NCBI GenBank assembly: GCA_027311125.1
Contig: DAICZO010000125.1
Coordinates: forward strand, 1-6,484
Reading direction: 5' to 3'
Length of the DNA: 6,484 nt
Source of the DNA: Acidobacteriaceae bacterium
GTDB lineage: Bacteria; Acidobacteriota; Terriglobia; Terriglobales; Acidobacteriaceae
The notes under the pieces were generated by a model that saw nothing but the letters and a program-made list of their open reading frames with translations, was not told the origin of the DNA and made no database searches. Shown here piece after piece: positions 1 to 5,798 of this stretch. Position numbers and translations under genes: made by a program. Position 1 is the first letter of the stretch. Every line of letters starts with the position of its first letter.

Positions 1-19
1 TTGCTACGGAGGTTCAGGG

Positions 20-1108
20 TTAGAAGAGACTGTTTTTGCGTGGCATCTCGATACCGAGATGGTCGTACGCCAGGCGTGTGGCTACGCGGCCCCGAGGTGT
101 CCTATCCAGAAAACCAATCTGAATCAAGAACGGTTCGTACACCTCTTCTAAAGCATCTTGCTCCTCCGCGAGCGCGGCTGCAAGTGTATTTAATCCCACA
201 GGGCCACCATCGTACTTTTCGATGATGGTGCGGAGGAGCCTGCGATCGAGCTCGTCGAAGCCGTGGGCGTCGACTTCGAGCATGGTGAGGGCGGCCTGGG
301 CGGTGGGGAGATCGATGATTCCCTGGGCGCGGACCTGGGCGAAGTCTCGGACGCGGCGGAGGAGGCGATTGGCGATGCGGGGTGTTCCGCGGGAGCGCAT
401 GGCGATTTCGGCGGCGCCGTCGTGGTCGATGGGAACGCCCATCACCTCGGCGGAGCGCTCGACGACGAAGCGGAGTTCGTCGTCGGTGTAGAACTCGAGG
501 CGGAGAAGGATGCCGAAGCGGGAGCGTAGCGGGGAGGAGAGCAGACCGGGGCGGGTGGTGGCGGCGACGAAGGTAAAGGGGCGGATCTCCATGACGTGGG
601 TGCGGGCGGAGGGGCCGGTCCCGATCATGATGTCGAGTTTGTAGTCTTCGAGCGCGGTGTAGAGTTTTTCTTCGAGGACGGCCTGGAGGCGGTGGATTTC
701 GTCGAGGAAGAGGACCTGGCGCTCGCGGATATTGGTAAGGATGGCGGTGAGGTCGCCCTGAATCTGGAGGGCTGGGCCGCTGGTCTGCTGGAAGCCGACG
801 CCAAGCTCGTTGGCGATGATGGTGGCAAGGGTGGTTTTGCCGAGGCCGGGCGGGCCGAAGAGCAGGACATGATCGAGGGCTTCGCCGCGGGATCTTGCGG
901 CTTCGAGCGCGATGGCGAGTTGCTCCTTGATCTTCTCCTGGCCGATGAACTCGGCGAGACGGGTAGGACGGAGCTTGAGCTCGAAGGCATCGTCCTCGTC
1001 GGCGCGGCCAGCGGAGACGAGCCGTTCGGGGTCGGCCTGGTTGCGGCTGAGAGCGATCTTTTTCTGGTTCTTCGGGATGTCCACTAATGGCGATGGTAAG
1101 GCGAACAT
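20..1108 (-). CDS. ruvB: Holliday junction branch migration ATPase RuvB
   Basis: RuvB is the hexameric AAA+ motor that, with RuvA, drives branch migration of Holliday junctions in recombinational repair; it is cytoplasmic. Seen in the 362-residue product: Walker A GPPGLGKT (85-92), Walker B LFLDEIHR (133-140), sensor I region AATTRPG (182-188), the arginine-finger segment PLRSRFG (193-199), sensor II GTPRIANRLLRR (241-252), and the C-terminal DNA-binding winged helix with GPVGLNTLAAAL (302-313) and TPRGRVAT (337-344). The family core is complete through the stop at 20-22. The usual RuvB start aligns near residue 24, so the first 20 or so residues (MFALPSPLVDIPKNQ...) are extra. No good Shine-Dalgarno precedes the ATG at 1108, and no better-supported internal start is visible, so the exact start is uncertain. 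It lies 25 bases downstream of the GH27 gene on the same strand, with no ruvA or ruvC in the window. Confidence 0.96.
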   Translation of the reverse strand: MFALPSPLVDIPKNQKKIALSRNQADPERLVSAGRADEDDAFELKLRPTRLAEFIGQEKIKEQLAIALEAARSRGEALDHVLLFGPPGLGKTTLATIIANELGVGFQQTSGPALQIQGDLTAILTNIRERQVLFLDEIHRLQAVLEEKLYTALEDYKLDIMIGTGPSARTHVMEIRPFTFVAATTRPGLLSSPLRSRFGILLRLEFYTDDELRFVVERSAEVMGVPIDHDGAAEIAMRSRGTPRIANRLLRRVRDFAQVRAQGIIDLPTAQAALTMLEVDAHGFDELDRRLLRTIIEKYDGGPVGLNTLAAALAEEQDALEEVYEPFLIQIGFLDRTPRGRVATRLAYDHLGIEMPRKNSLF

Positions 1109-1133
1109 CGCCGCGACGCAAACGGTGAGGAGA

Positions 1134-2531
1134 TTAGTGCCTCAACTCCAGCAACAAGACGGCGTGGGGTGGGAGTGCGGCGGTGGCTTCTGTGATCTTG
1201 CCGAGGTCCTTGTGCTCCCAGAGGTCGCGGGCGGCGTATTTGTCGGCGGTGAAGCCGTAGCGGCGGAGTGGGACGACGAAGCGCATGGGGGAGTTGGTGG
1301 TGTTGAAGAGAGCGAGGTACTGGCGGCCGTGGTCGCCGTTGGAGGTCCAGGCGATGAGGCCGTCGGACTGGTCGCTGCTAGGGCTATCCATGGGATCGGG
1401 CGGAGGGCTGGCGAGGCGCTGGTCGTGGCCCTGCTGGTCCATGGCGAGGACGTCGGGGTTGGAGATGAGGGCGGCGGTCCAGTCGTCAAGCTGGGTGAGG
1501 TTGCCGCCCATGAAGAGGGGGGAGCGGGCGATGGACCAGAGGGTGACGAGGGTGCGCTGCTCGTCGTGGGTGAGCGCGGAGGTACGCGGCTGGCCGTAGC
1601 CGGGGACGGGGCCGAGCGCACCGAGGGGAAGCATATCGGCGTCGGGCCAGTTGCCGGGGCGGACCTGCGGGGCCCAACTGGCGATGATGGCAAACTGATT
1701 TTTGACTCCCTGGGGGAAGTGCTGGTCAGCGGGGCGGAGCCAGCGGTCCCAGACGTCGTCGGAGATGCGCCAGACCTGGGCGTTGGCGGCGACCTCGGCG
1801 GCCTTATCGAGCGGGGCGGGGCCGGGCGAGAGGCTGAGCACGATGGGGCGGCCGGACCGCTGGATGGCGCGGTGGATCATGCGGATCTCGTCGCCTTTGT
1901 AGGGGTGGGAGGCGATGCAGTCGACCTTGATGTAGTCGACGCCCCAGGCGGCGTACTGCTGGAAGAGCGCGTCGTACCAGGCCTGGCCGGCGGGATTGTC
2001 CTGGACGCCGAAGTTGTCGGGGTTCCATGGGCAGGTGTCGGAGGTGTCGGCGAGGTCGGCGGCGTGGAAGCTGCTGTTGGCGACGGGGAGGTTGGCGGCG
2101 ACGGCCTGTTTGGAGATACCGCGGATGATGTGGATGCCGAATTTGAGGCCGCGGGCGTGGACGTAGTCGGCCAGGGGCTGGAAGCCGGCGGCGCCCGTGG
2201 CGGAGGCGAAGCGATTGGTAGCGGGCAGGTAGCGGCCGTTGGCGTCGATGCGGTACTGGAGGGTCTGGGAGTGGTTGGCGGCCTCGGGATTGGCGAGGTA
2301 CCAGCCCTCGTCGACGACAGCGTACTGGTAGCCGAGAGGCTTGAGGCGGGCGGCGAGGACGTCGACGTTGGCCTGGAACTGCGACTCGGTGATGGTGAGG
2401 CCGTAGGAGTCCCAGCTATTCCAGCCCATGGGCGGCGTGGGGGCGAGGAGTTTTTGCTGGGCTTGAGCGAGGGGAGCGAGGATGGCAGCCGCGAGGAGCA
2501 GAAGGACAGCAGACCGGCAACGAGTACGCAT
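1134..2531 (-). CDS. Secreted alpha-galactosidase, glycoside hydrolase family 27
   Basis: Predicted retaining exo-glycosidase that removes terminal alpha-D-galactose from plant or microbial oligosaccharides, acting outside the cytoplasm. The 465-residue product starts with a signal peptide (Arg-containing n-region, hydrophobic LLLLAAAILAPLA, probable cleavage AQA|QQ after residue 24). The mature part opens with the GH27/GH36 hallmark PPMGWNSWDSYG (33-44). YIKVDC (200-205) carries the expected nucleophile Asp204, and WRISDD (254-259) carries the expected acid/base Asp259 by alignment with human alpha-galactosidase A. NWPDADMLPLG (294-304 region) and SPLFMGGNL (337-345) are further family blocks, followed by a C-terminal beta domain. 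Length fits a catalytic plus C-terminal domain with no added binding module. The start is supported by a strong GGAGGT nine bases upstream. It lies between the YceI gene (69 bases) and ruvB (25 bases). A beta-L-arabinopyranosidase or alpha-N-acetylgalactosaminidase activity is possible in this family; substrate cannot be fixed by reading. Confidence 0.93.
   Translation of the reverse strand: MRTRCRSAVLLLLAAAILAPLAQAQQKLLAPTPPMGWNSWDSYGLTITESQFQANVDVLAARLKPLGYQYAVVDEGWYLANPEAANHSQTLQYRIDANGRYLPATNRFASATGAAGFQPLADYVHARGLKFGIHIIRGISKQAVAANLPVANSSFHAADLADTSDTCPWNPDNFGVQDNPAGQAWYDALFQQYAAWGVDYIKVDCIASHPYKGDEIRMIHRAIQRSGRPIVLSLSPGPAPLDKAAEVAANAQVWRISDDVWDRWLRPADQHFPQGVKNQFAIIASWAPQVRPGNWPDADMLPLGALGPVPGYGQPRTSALTHDEQRTLVTLWSIARSPLFMGGNLTQLDDWTAALISNPDVLAMDQQGHDQRLASPPPDPMDSPSSDQSDGLIAWTSNGDHGRQYLALFNTTNSPMRFVVPLRRYGFTADKYAARDLWEHKDLGKITEATAALPPHAVLLLELRH
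2443..2460 (-). repeat. Copy 1 of an 18-base repeat at a signal-peptide junction
   Basis: Plus-strand GCGAGGAGTTTTTGCTGG matches the segment at 3157-3174 (GCGAGTAGTTTTTGCTGG) at 17 of 18 bases. Read on the minus strand both copies encode QQKLL plus the start of the next residues directly after the signal-peptide cleavage site, here in the GH27 enzyme. It may be chance, shared ancestry of the export signals, or local recombination. Confidence 0.5.
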
Positions 2532-2540
2532 GGAAGAGAG

Positions 2541-2546
2541 ACCTCC
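2541..2546 (-). promoter_or_regulatory. Ribosome binding site of the GH27 gene
   Basis: On the minus strand GGAGGT lies nine bases before the ATG at 2531. It is a near-perfect Shine-Dalgarno and fixes the start that gives a clean signal peptide. Confidence 0.75.
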
Positions 2547-2600
2547 GTTTCAGGGCCTCTCTACCATATCGCTTAAGTTGATTGCGCTCGCGGGGTTGCT

Positions 2601-3248
2601 TTACTGGGCGCCGTTATGTGCCATGCCGGGTGCGGCGGGGGTGGTTCCGGTGGCGGTGGTGGTGGAGACGGGTGCGATACCGCCCACGAGGGTGAGGTCG
2701 ATATCGACCTCTTTATTGACGCGCAGGACGAAGGTGCTGGGGTCCTTCATGCCCCACTTGACGTAGGGGACGACGAAGTGGGTGGTGGCGGTGGCGTGGT
2801 TGCCGTCGATGTGAACCTTCATGGCGACGGTCATGTCGTGGGGTGCGCCGTGGATGGTGAAGATGCCGTCGACCTGGACGGTGGAGTCGCCGGTGGGGGC
2901 GATGGTACCGTGCATCTTTTTGGGCTCGAAGGTGGCGAGGGCGAAGTGAGGTGCGTCGAGGATGTTGTCGGCCATGCGGCGGTCGCGGATATCGTTGCCG
3001 CTATGGCCGGTGCCGACGCCTACCTCGATGATGCCGGACATGGCGCCGGTGTGGTTGTCGAACTTGACGTCGCCCTGCTGGACCTGAAAGGTTCCGTTGA
3101 CGGTGTGGAGCACGTCGACGAGGGTAAAGTTCACCTTGCTCTGTGCGGGGTCGACTGCGAGTAGTTTTTGCTGGCCGAGAGCGCTGCCGGCCATGAGGAG
3201 CGATAGACCAGCGATGCGTCCAATGTGAAGCGGATTCCAACCGTACAT
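2601..3248 (-). CDS. Exported YceI-family protein (lipocalin-like, polyisoprenoid-binding fold)
   Basis: YceI proteins are small exported beta-barrels that bind isoprenoid-like lipids; their physiological role is usually unclear. The 215-residue product has a signal peptide (hydrophobic stretch IAGLSLLMAGSALG, probable cleavage ALG|QQ after residue 25). Family blocks seen are DPAQSKVNFTLVDVLHTVNGTF (33-54), SGNDIRDRRMADNILD (83-98) with HFALATFEP after it, the hydrophobic-Gly VDGIFTIHGAPHDMT (127-140), and VKWGMKDPSTF (163-173) leading to VDIDLTL. The last 20 or so residues form a Thr/Ala/Pro-rich tail beyond the usual domain end. The frame stays open upstream to an ATG at 3443, but the start at 3248 is chosen because it has AGAGGG five bases before it and puts the signal peptide at the N-terminus. 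It is followed after 69 bases by the GH27 gene on the same strand. Its function here is not evident from neighbours. Confidence 0.9.
   Translation of the reverse strand: MYGWNPLHIGRIAGLSLLMAGSALGQQKLLAVDPAQSKVNFTLVDVLHTVNGTFQVQQGDVKFDNHTGAMSGIIEVGVGTGHSGNDIRDRRMADNILDAPHFALATFEPKKMHGTIAPTGDSTVQVDGIFTIHGAPHDMTVAMKVHIDGNHATATTHFVVPYVKWGMKDPSTFVLRVNKEVDIDLTLVGGIAPVSTTTATGTTPAAPGMAHNGAQ
3157..3174 (-). repeat. Copy 2 of an 18-base repeat at a signal-peptide junction
   Basis: Plus-strand GCGAGTAGTTTTTGCTGG, with one mismatch to the copy at 2443-2460. On the minus strand it encodes the first mature residues (QQKLL) of the YceI protein. The two copies are about 0.7 kb apart in the same orientation. 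Confidence 0.5.
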
Positions 3249-3253
3249 GCATG

Positions 3254-3259
3254 CCCTCT
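3254..3259 (-). promoter_or_regulatory. Ribosome binding site deciding the YceI start
   Basis: Minus-strand AGAGGG lies five bases before the ATG at 3248. It favours this start over the in-frame upstream ATG at 3443, which would bury the signal peptide behind 65 residues. Confidence 0.65.
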
Positions 3260-3449
3260 GAAGGAAGAGTGTGGGCAGCGGCGGGCAGGGATTGCCCAGT
3301 GGCTGCGCCTTGGTACTGAGGTACTGAATGAAGCCGATACTGCGGGTGGCGGTGCTGAACTTATTGTTGGACTGGAGACTGGGGAAAAGGTATCCAGCGA
3401 AGGAATTAAAACTGGCCTGAAAGTTGTAGTGCCGTGGGTTCAAGAAGGT

Positions 3450-3477
3450 CCGGGCGAGGCGATGACCCCGCCCGGAT
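3450..3477 (-). terminator. Candidate hairpin terminator after the XRE-cupin gene
   Basis: TCCGGGCG (3450-3457) pairs perfectly with CGCCCGGA (3470-3477) around a 12-base loop, starting about 35 bases past the regulator's stop codon. On the minus strand the stem is followed by CCTTCTTGA, so the U-tract is poor. It may be an inefficient intrinsic terminator, an RNA 3'-end stabiliser, or a chance GC-rich stem. Confidence 0.35.
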
Positions 3478-3511
3478 GTTGCTGGGATGTCCTCTGAAGG
3501 ACAGGCTGGCT

Positions 3512-4354
3512 TTACTGGGGGCGCTGGGGGACTTTTCGGGCCAGCGGTGGCGGTTCGGCTGCGACGCGGGCCGGAGCCGTATTGAGATTGCGGAAGCGGC
3601 CTGCGGGCAGGTTGCCGGGCTGGGCGTTGCGGGCGTTGTTGCCTAGATGGAGCGGGATGGGCTGCTGCATGGTGACGATGACGGCCTTGGCCGGGGTGTC
3701 GCCTGCGCAGCTATAGCTGTGGATGGTGTTGGCGTCGAAGTAGACGGCATCGCCGGGTTCGAGGTGGTGGTTCATCTCGCCGTGGCGCACGTCGAGGTGA
3801 CCGGAGAGCATGTAGAGGAACTCGCAGCCGAGGTGCTGGTGGGCACGGGCTTCGCGGCCAGGCTTGAGCGGGAGAAACTCCGCGAAGTAGGGGTCAAGCT
3901 GGCGGTCGGGGACGAGGTAGCCGAGGCTCTCGAAGAAGTAGGTGGGATCTTCCACACCGGTCTGCGGCAGGCGGACACGGTCCTTCTGGCGGTGGACACG
4001 GAAGAGGGTCTGGGGCTCGGGATCGAAGAAGTAGCTGAGGTCTTTGGAGAAGACCATGGCGATGCGGGCGAGATTGCGCAGGGTGGGTACGACCCGGCCG
4101 GTCTCCAACTGGGAGAGGAAGCTGGCGGAGAGGCCGGTGTGGCGGCCAAGCTCGACGAGACCCATGGACTTCTTGAGGCGCAGGTATTTGATGCGTTCGC
4201 CGATGCGTTTTTCGATGATGAAGGCTTCGGCAGCCTCGGAGTCGATCTGGATGCCGGAGGTATCCGGATTGAGGGCTTCGGAGAGAGGGGCGGCGTCGAG
4301 GGCGAGCAGCTCCGCGGGAGGGGGAACGGTCGGGTTGAGTCTTGCTTTGGCCAT
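3512..4354 (-). CDS. XRE-family HTH transcriptional regulator with C-terminal cupin sensor domain
   Basis: Predicted cytoplasmic DNA-binding regulator whose cupin domain binds a small ligand or metal. The 280-residue product has a roughly 48-residue N-terminal lead, then an XRE/lambda-repressor HTH at about 49-111 (IGERIKYLRLKKSMGLVELG, recognition-helix region LSASFLSQLETGR at 75-87). The cupin spans about 155-235. Its first motif matches G(X)5HXH(X)3E(X)6G exactly: Gly166, His172, His174, Glu178, Gly185. The second motif keeps Gly201 and His212 but has Asp-Ala-Asn where Pro-X-Gly is usual. The four metal ligands therefore appear present. The C-terminal 45 residues are Pro/Ala/Arg-rich and probably disordered, longer than in typical members. 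Known relatives regulate varied catabolic, polyamine or stress genes, so the ligand cannot be named. It diverges from the lipoprotein-FAH pair, and a palindrome over its own ribosome binding site suggests autoregulation. Confidence 0.93.
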   Translation of the reverse strand: MAKARLNPTVPPPAELLALDAAPLSEALNPDTSGIQIDSEAAEAFIIEKRIGERIKYLRLKKSMGLVELGRHTGLSASFLSQLETGRVVPTLRNLARIAMVFSKDLSYFFDPEPQTLFRVHRQKDRVRLPQTGVEDPTYFFESLGYLVPDRQLDPYFAEFLPLKPGREARAHQHLGCEFLYMLSGHLDVRHGEMNHHLEPGDAVYFDANTIHSYSCAGDTPAKAVIVTMQQPIPLHLGNNARNAQPGNLPAGRFRNLNTAPARVAAEPPPLARKVPQRPQ

Positions 4355-4359
4355 GATTA

Positions 4360-4376
4360 TGTTTACCTGATAAACA
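4360..4376. promoter_or_regulatory. Perfect inverted repeat, candidate operator of the XRE-cupin regulator
   Basis: TGTTTA-CCTGA-TAAACA is a perfect 6-base inverted repeat with a 5-base spacer. It ends five bases before the regulator's ATG. On the minus strand its centre contains TCAGGT, the only Shine-Dalgarno-like sequence for that gene, about ten bases from the ATG. A dimeric HTH protein bound here would block the start of its own gene. Identity of the binding protein is inferred. Confidence 0.5.
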
Positions 4377-4385
4377 GATGTTCAA

Positions 4386-4415
4386 ACCGTATCAAAAGTT
4401 TTAGATTATTTTCAA
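4386..4415 (-). promoter_or_regulatory. Candidate promoter of the XRE-cupin gene
   Basis: On the minus strand TTGAAA (4415-4410, 5 of 6 to the -35 consensus) is separated by 18 bases from TACGGT (4391-4386, 3 of 6), which is preceded by TGA giving an extended -10. Transcription would start near 4379, directly before the palindrome at 4360-4376. The -10 match is weak. Confidence 0.35.
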
Positions 4416-4423
4416 TTATTTTC
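4405..4423. repeat. Tandem ATTATTTTC direct repeat in the divergent control region
   Basis: ATTATTTTC occurs at 4405-4413 and again at 4415-4423, a 10-base period close to one helical turn, inside the most AT-rich stretch of the window (about 4391-4436). It overlaps the regulator's candidate -35. It could be an activator or nucleoid-protein site, an UP element, or simple AT-rich sequence. Confidence 0.5.
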
Positions 4424-4430
4424 TGGAATT

Positions 4431-4459
4431 TTGTGTGCCTGCTCCAAACCGCTGAAAAT
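4431..4459 (+). promoter_or_regulatory. Possible promoter for the lipoprotein-FAH pair
   Basis: TTGTGT (4431-4436) and GAAAAT (4454-4459) are 17 bases apart, matching 3 of 6 and 4 of 6 consensus positions. Transcription would begin near 4466, giving about 70 bases of leader for the start at 4535. Weak on motif grounds alone; location between divergent genes is the main support. Confidence 0.22.
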
Positions 4460-4534
4460 GCTAGGCTGAGACGGATGACACGCCACGGCCAGCTCGGTAA
4501 CGCAGTCTGCTGCAAGAATCTACGTCCGGCGTGT

Positions 4535-5764
4535 ATGTCGGCTGTGCGACGTTCTGGAGGGCTGGGAGCGGTGGCTTTGTGGCTGGTGCTGACGCAGGTT
4601 CTGGGGTGTGCGAGCCCGGGGCCGCCGAGGCCGCCCTCGCTGAAGCTGCCGCAGCCGGTAGGGGATCTGGCGGCGGAGCGGATTGGCGACCAGGTGGTGC
4701 TGCACTGGACGACCCCGGCGAAGACGACCGATGGGCTGACGATCCGTGGGGGGATGACGGCGGAGATCTGTCGGCAGGTGGGGTCGGCGAGTGCAAATAC
4801 CAGGGCGAGTGCGAAGACGACTACAGCAGCGGCCAGGCCGAGTGGGTGTGTGCCGGTGCAGCGGCTGGCGGTCCATGCCGGGGCGAGTTGGGCGACGGAC
4901 GTGCTGACGGGGCCGCTGGCAGCCGATCCGGTGCAACTGCTGGTGTACACGGTAGTGATTGATAACGCCACGGGACATGCTGCGGGTGGATCGAATGCGG
5001 CGTATGCGGCGAGTGGATTGGCCGCAGCGGTCGTGGAGGACCTGCGGGCTACGGCGAAGCGGAACGGCGGGATGATCGAATGGCGGCAGAGCCCGGCGGC
5101 GGCAGAGGTCGCGGTGGAGTTGAAGCGGGTGCGGGTGGTGGAAGCTGCGGTGGGTGCCGAGCCGACAGCGAGCAAGGCAGGCGAGGGCAAAGCCAAGCCG
5201 GCTGCGGACGAGGCGCCGGACGAGGTGCTGCTGCGGGCGGGTCAGCAGCGGCTGGGCTCCGAGTCGCAGCAGATGGCGGGAACGATCGATGCGACGGCGA
5301 AGATGGGTGAGAGCTATCGGTATACGGCGCAGCGAGTGCGAACGGTGCAGGTGGGCGGGCAGCGGCTGGAGATGCGCAGCGTGGCCTCGGCTCCGGTGAC
5401 GCTGGTGATGCGGGATGTGTTTCCGCCGTCGGCTCCGACGGGGCTGGCGGCGATACCGGGCAGTGGCAGTGCGGCGGGGAGTGCGCAGGCAAGCACGGAT
5501 CATGGCAGCATCGACCTATCGTGGGAGCCGGTGACGGACGCGGATCTTGCGGGGTATGTGGTCTATCGGCAGCGGGTGGGCGATGCGGGCGGGTTGGTGG
5601 GGCCGGTGGAACGGCTGACGGAGAAGCTGGTGGTGGGGCCGGGGTTCAGCGATCTGACCGCGGTGCCAGGACAGCGATACGCTTATCGGGTGACGGCGGT
5701 GGACCATGCGGGCAACGAGAGCAGTGCCAGCGCGGAGGTACAGGAAGAGCTGCACGCTCCGTAG
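4535..5764 (+). CDS. Putative lipoprotein with three fibronectin type III-like repeats
   Basis: Predicted lipid-anchored envelope protein of unknown function; FN3 domains usually mediate protein or polysaccharide contacts. From the ATG at 4535 the 409-residue product has a short Arg-containing n-region (MSAVRRSGG), a hydrophobic core (LGAVALWLVLTQ) and a lipobox VLGC with acylated Cys25, then a Pro-rich linker. Three repeats can be aligned by eye: about 40-160 (PVGDLAAERIGDQVVLHWTTP), 164-293 (VVEDLRATAKRNGGMIEWRQSP ... YRYTAQRV) and 297-405 (APTGLAAIPG ... SIDLSWEPV, DLAGYVVYRQ, YAYRVTAVDHAGNES). The last is the clearest FN3. Repeat 2 carries an Ala/Lys/Glu-rich insert (about 205-230), and repeat 1 has a Cys pair (79, 105) that could form a disulfide. 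No clear Shine-Dalgarno is seen. An in-frame ATG at 4475 would add 20 residues before the signal sequence; 4535 gives the better signal peptide. The FAH gene follows after 34 bases. Confidence 0.85.
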   Translation: MSAVRRSGGLGAVALWLVLTQVLGCASPGPPRPPSLKLPQPVGDLAAERIGDQVVLHWTTPAKTTDGLTIRGGMTAEICRQVGSASANTRASAKTTTAAARPSGCVPVQRLAVHAGASWATDVLTGPLAADPVQLLVYTVVIDNATGHAAGGSNAAYAASGLAAAVVEDLRATAKRNGGMIEWRQSPAAAEVAVELKRVRVVEAAVGAEPTASKAGEGKAKPAADEAPDEVLLRAGQQRLGSESQQMAGTIDATAKMGESYRYTAQRVRTVQVGGQRLEMRSVASAPVTLVMRDVFPPSAPTGLAAIPGSGSAAGSAQASTDHGSIDLSWEPVTDADLAGYVVYRQRVGDAGGLVGPVERLTEKLVVGPGFSDLTAVPGQRYAYRVTAVDHAGNESSASAEVQEELHAP

Positions 5765-5784
5765 AGATTGAAACCATGCAGGAC

Positions 5785-5791
5785 AGAGGAG
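5785..5791 (+). promoter_or_regulatory. Ribosome binding site of the FAH-family gene
   Basis: AGAGGAG lies seven bases before the ATG at 5799. It separates that start from an out-of-frame ATG at 5776, which opens only a short frame. Confidence 0.75.
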
Positions 5792-5798
5792 CCGGACT

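Larger units (their letters stand above)
3249..3511. other. Non-coding gap between regulator and YceI gene
   Basis: This 263-base stretch has no convincing gene on either strand. It probably holds the end of the regulator transcript and the promoter of the YceI-GH27-ruvB group. Seen within it are an 8-base inverted repeat at 3450-3477, a TATAAT-like TTTAAT on the minus strand at 3405-3410 (no good -35 at 17 bases), a tandem GTACTGA at 3313-3319 and 3321-3327, a small GGGCA/TGCCC hairpin at 3283-3297, and CCTCTGAAGGA at both 3255-3265 and 3492-3502. Confidence 0.6.

Noticed and set aside
596..1087. 163-codon plus-strand frame opposite ruvB
   Set aside because: Acidic, Gly/Glu/Asp-rich shadow of the conserved ruvB coding strand with no ribosome binding site or motif.
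912..2576. A 554-codon open frame on the plus strand, antisense to ruvB's start and the whole GH27 gene
   Set aside because: Its product is Gly/Val/Glu/Asp-rich with no recognisable domain, as expected from the antisense of GC-rich codons, while the minus-strand frame has clear GH27 motifs, a signal peptide and a Shine-Dalgarno.
3313..3327. Tandem GTACTGA repeat as a regulator binding site
   Set aside because: Only two 7-base copies, 8 bases apart, with no promoter nearby; too short to separate from chance.
3249..3443. N-terminal extension of the YceI frame to the ATG at 3443
   Set aside because: The 65 extra residues show no family similarity, precede the signal peptide, and lack the Shine-Dalgarno found at the 3248 start.
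3225..3497. Possible small 90-residue plus-strand gene in the regulator-YceI gap
   Set aside because: It begins inside the YceI gene, has no ribosome binding site, and no recognisable composition or motif.
3647..4534. Upstream extension of the lipoprotein frame to an ATG at 3647
   Set aside because: It is antisense to the XRE-cupin gene, crosses the AT-rich control region, and would bury the signal peptide and lipobox in the middle of a 705-residue protein.
4363..5503. Long minus-strand frames (277 and 327 codons) opposite the lipoprotein gene
   Set aside because: Their products are Arg/Pro/Ser/Thr/His-rich without domains, typical of reverse-strand reading of GC-rich genes; the plus strand encodes recognisable FN3 segments and a lipobox.
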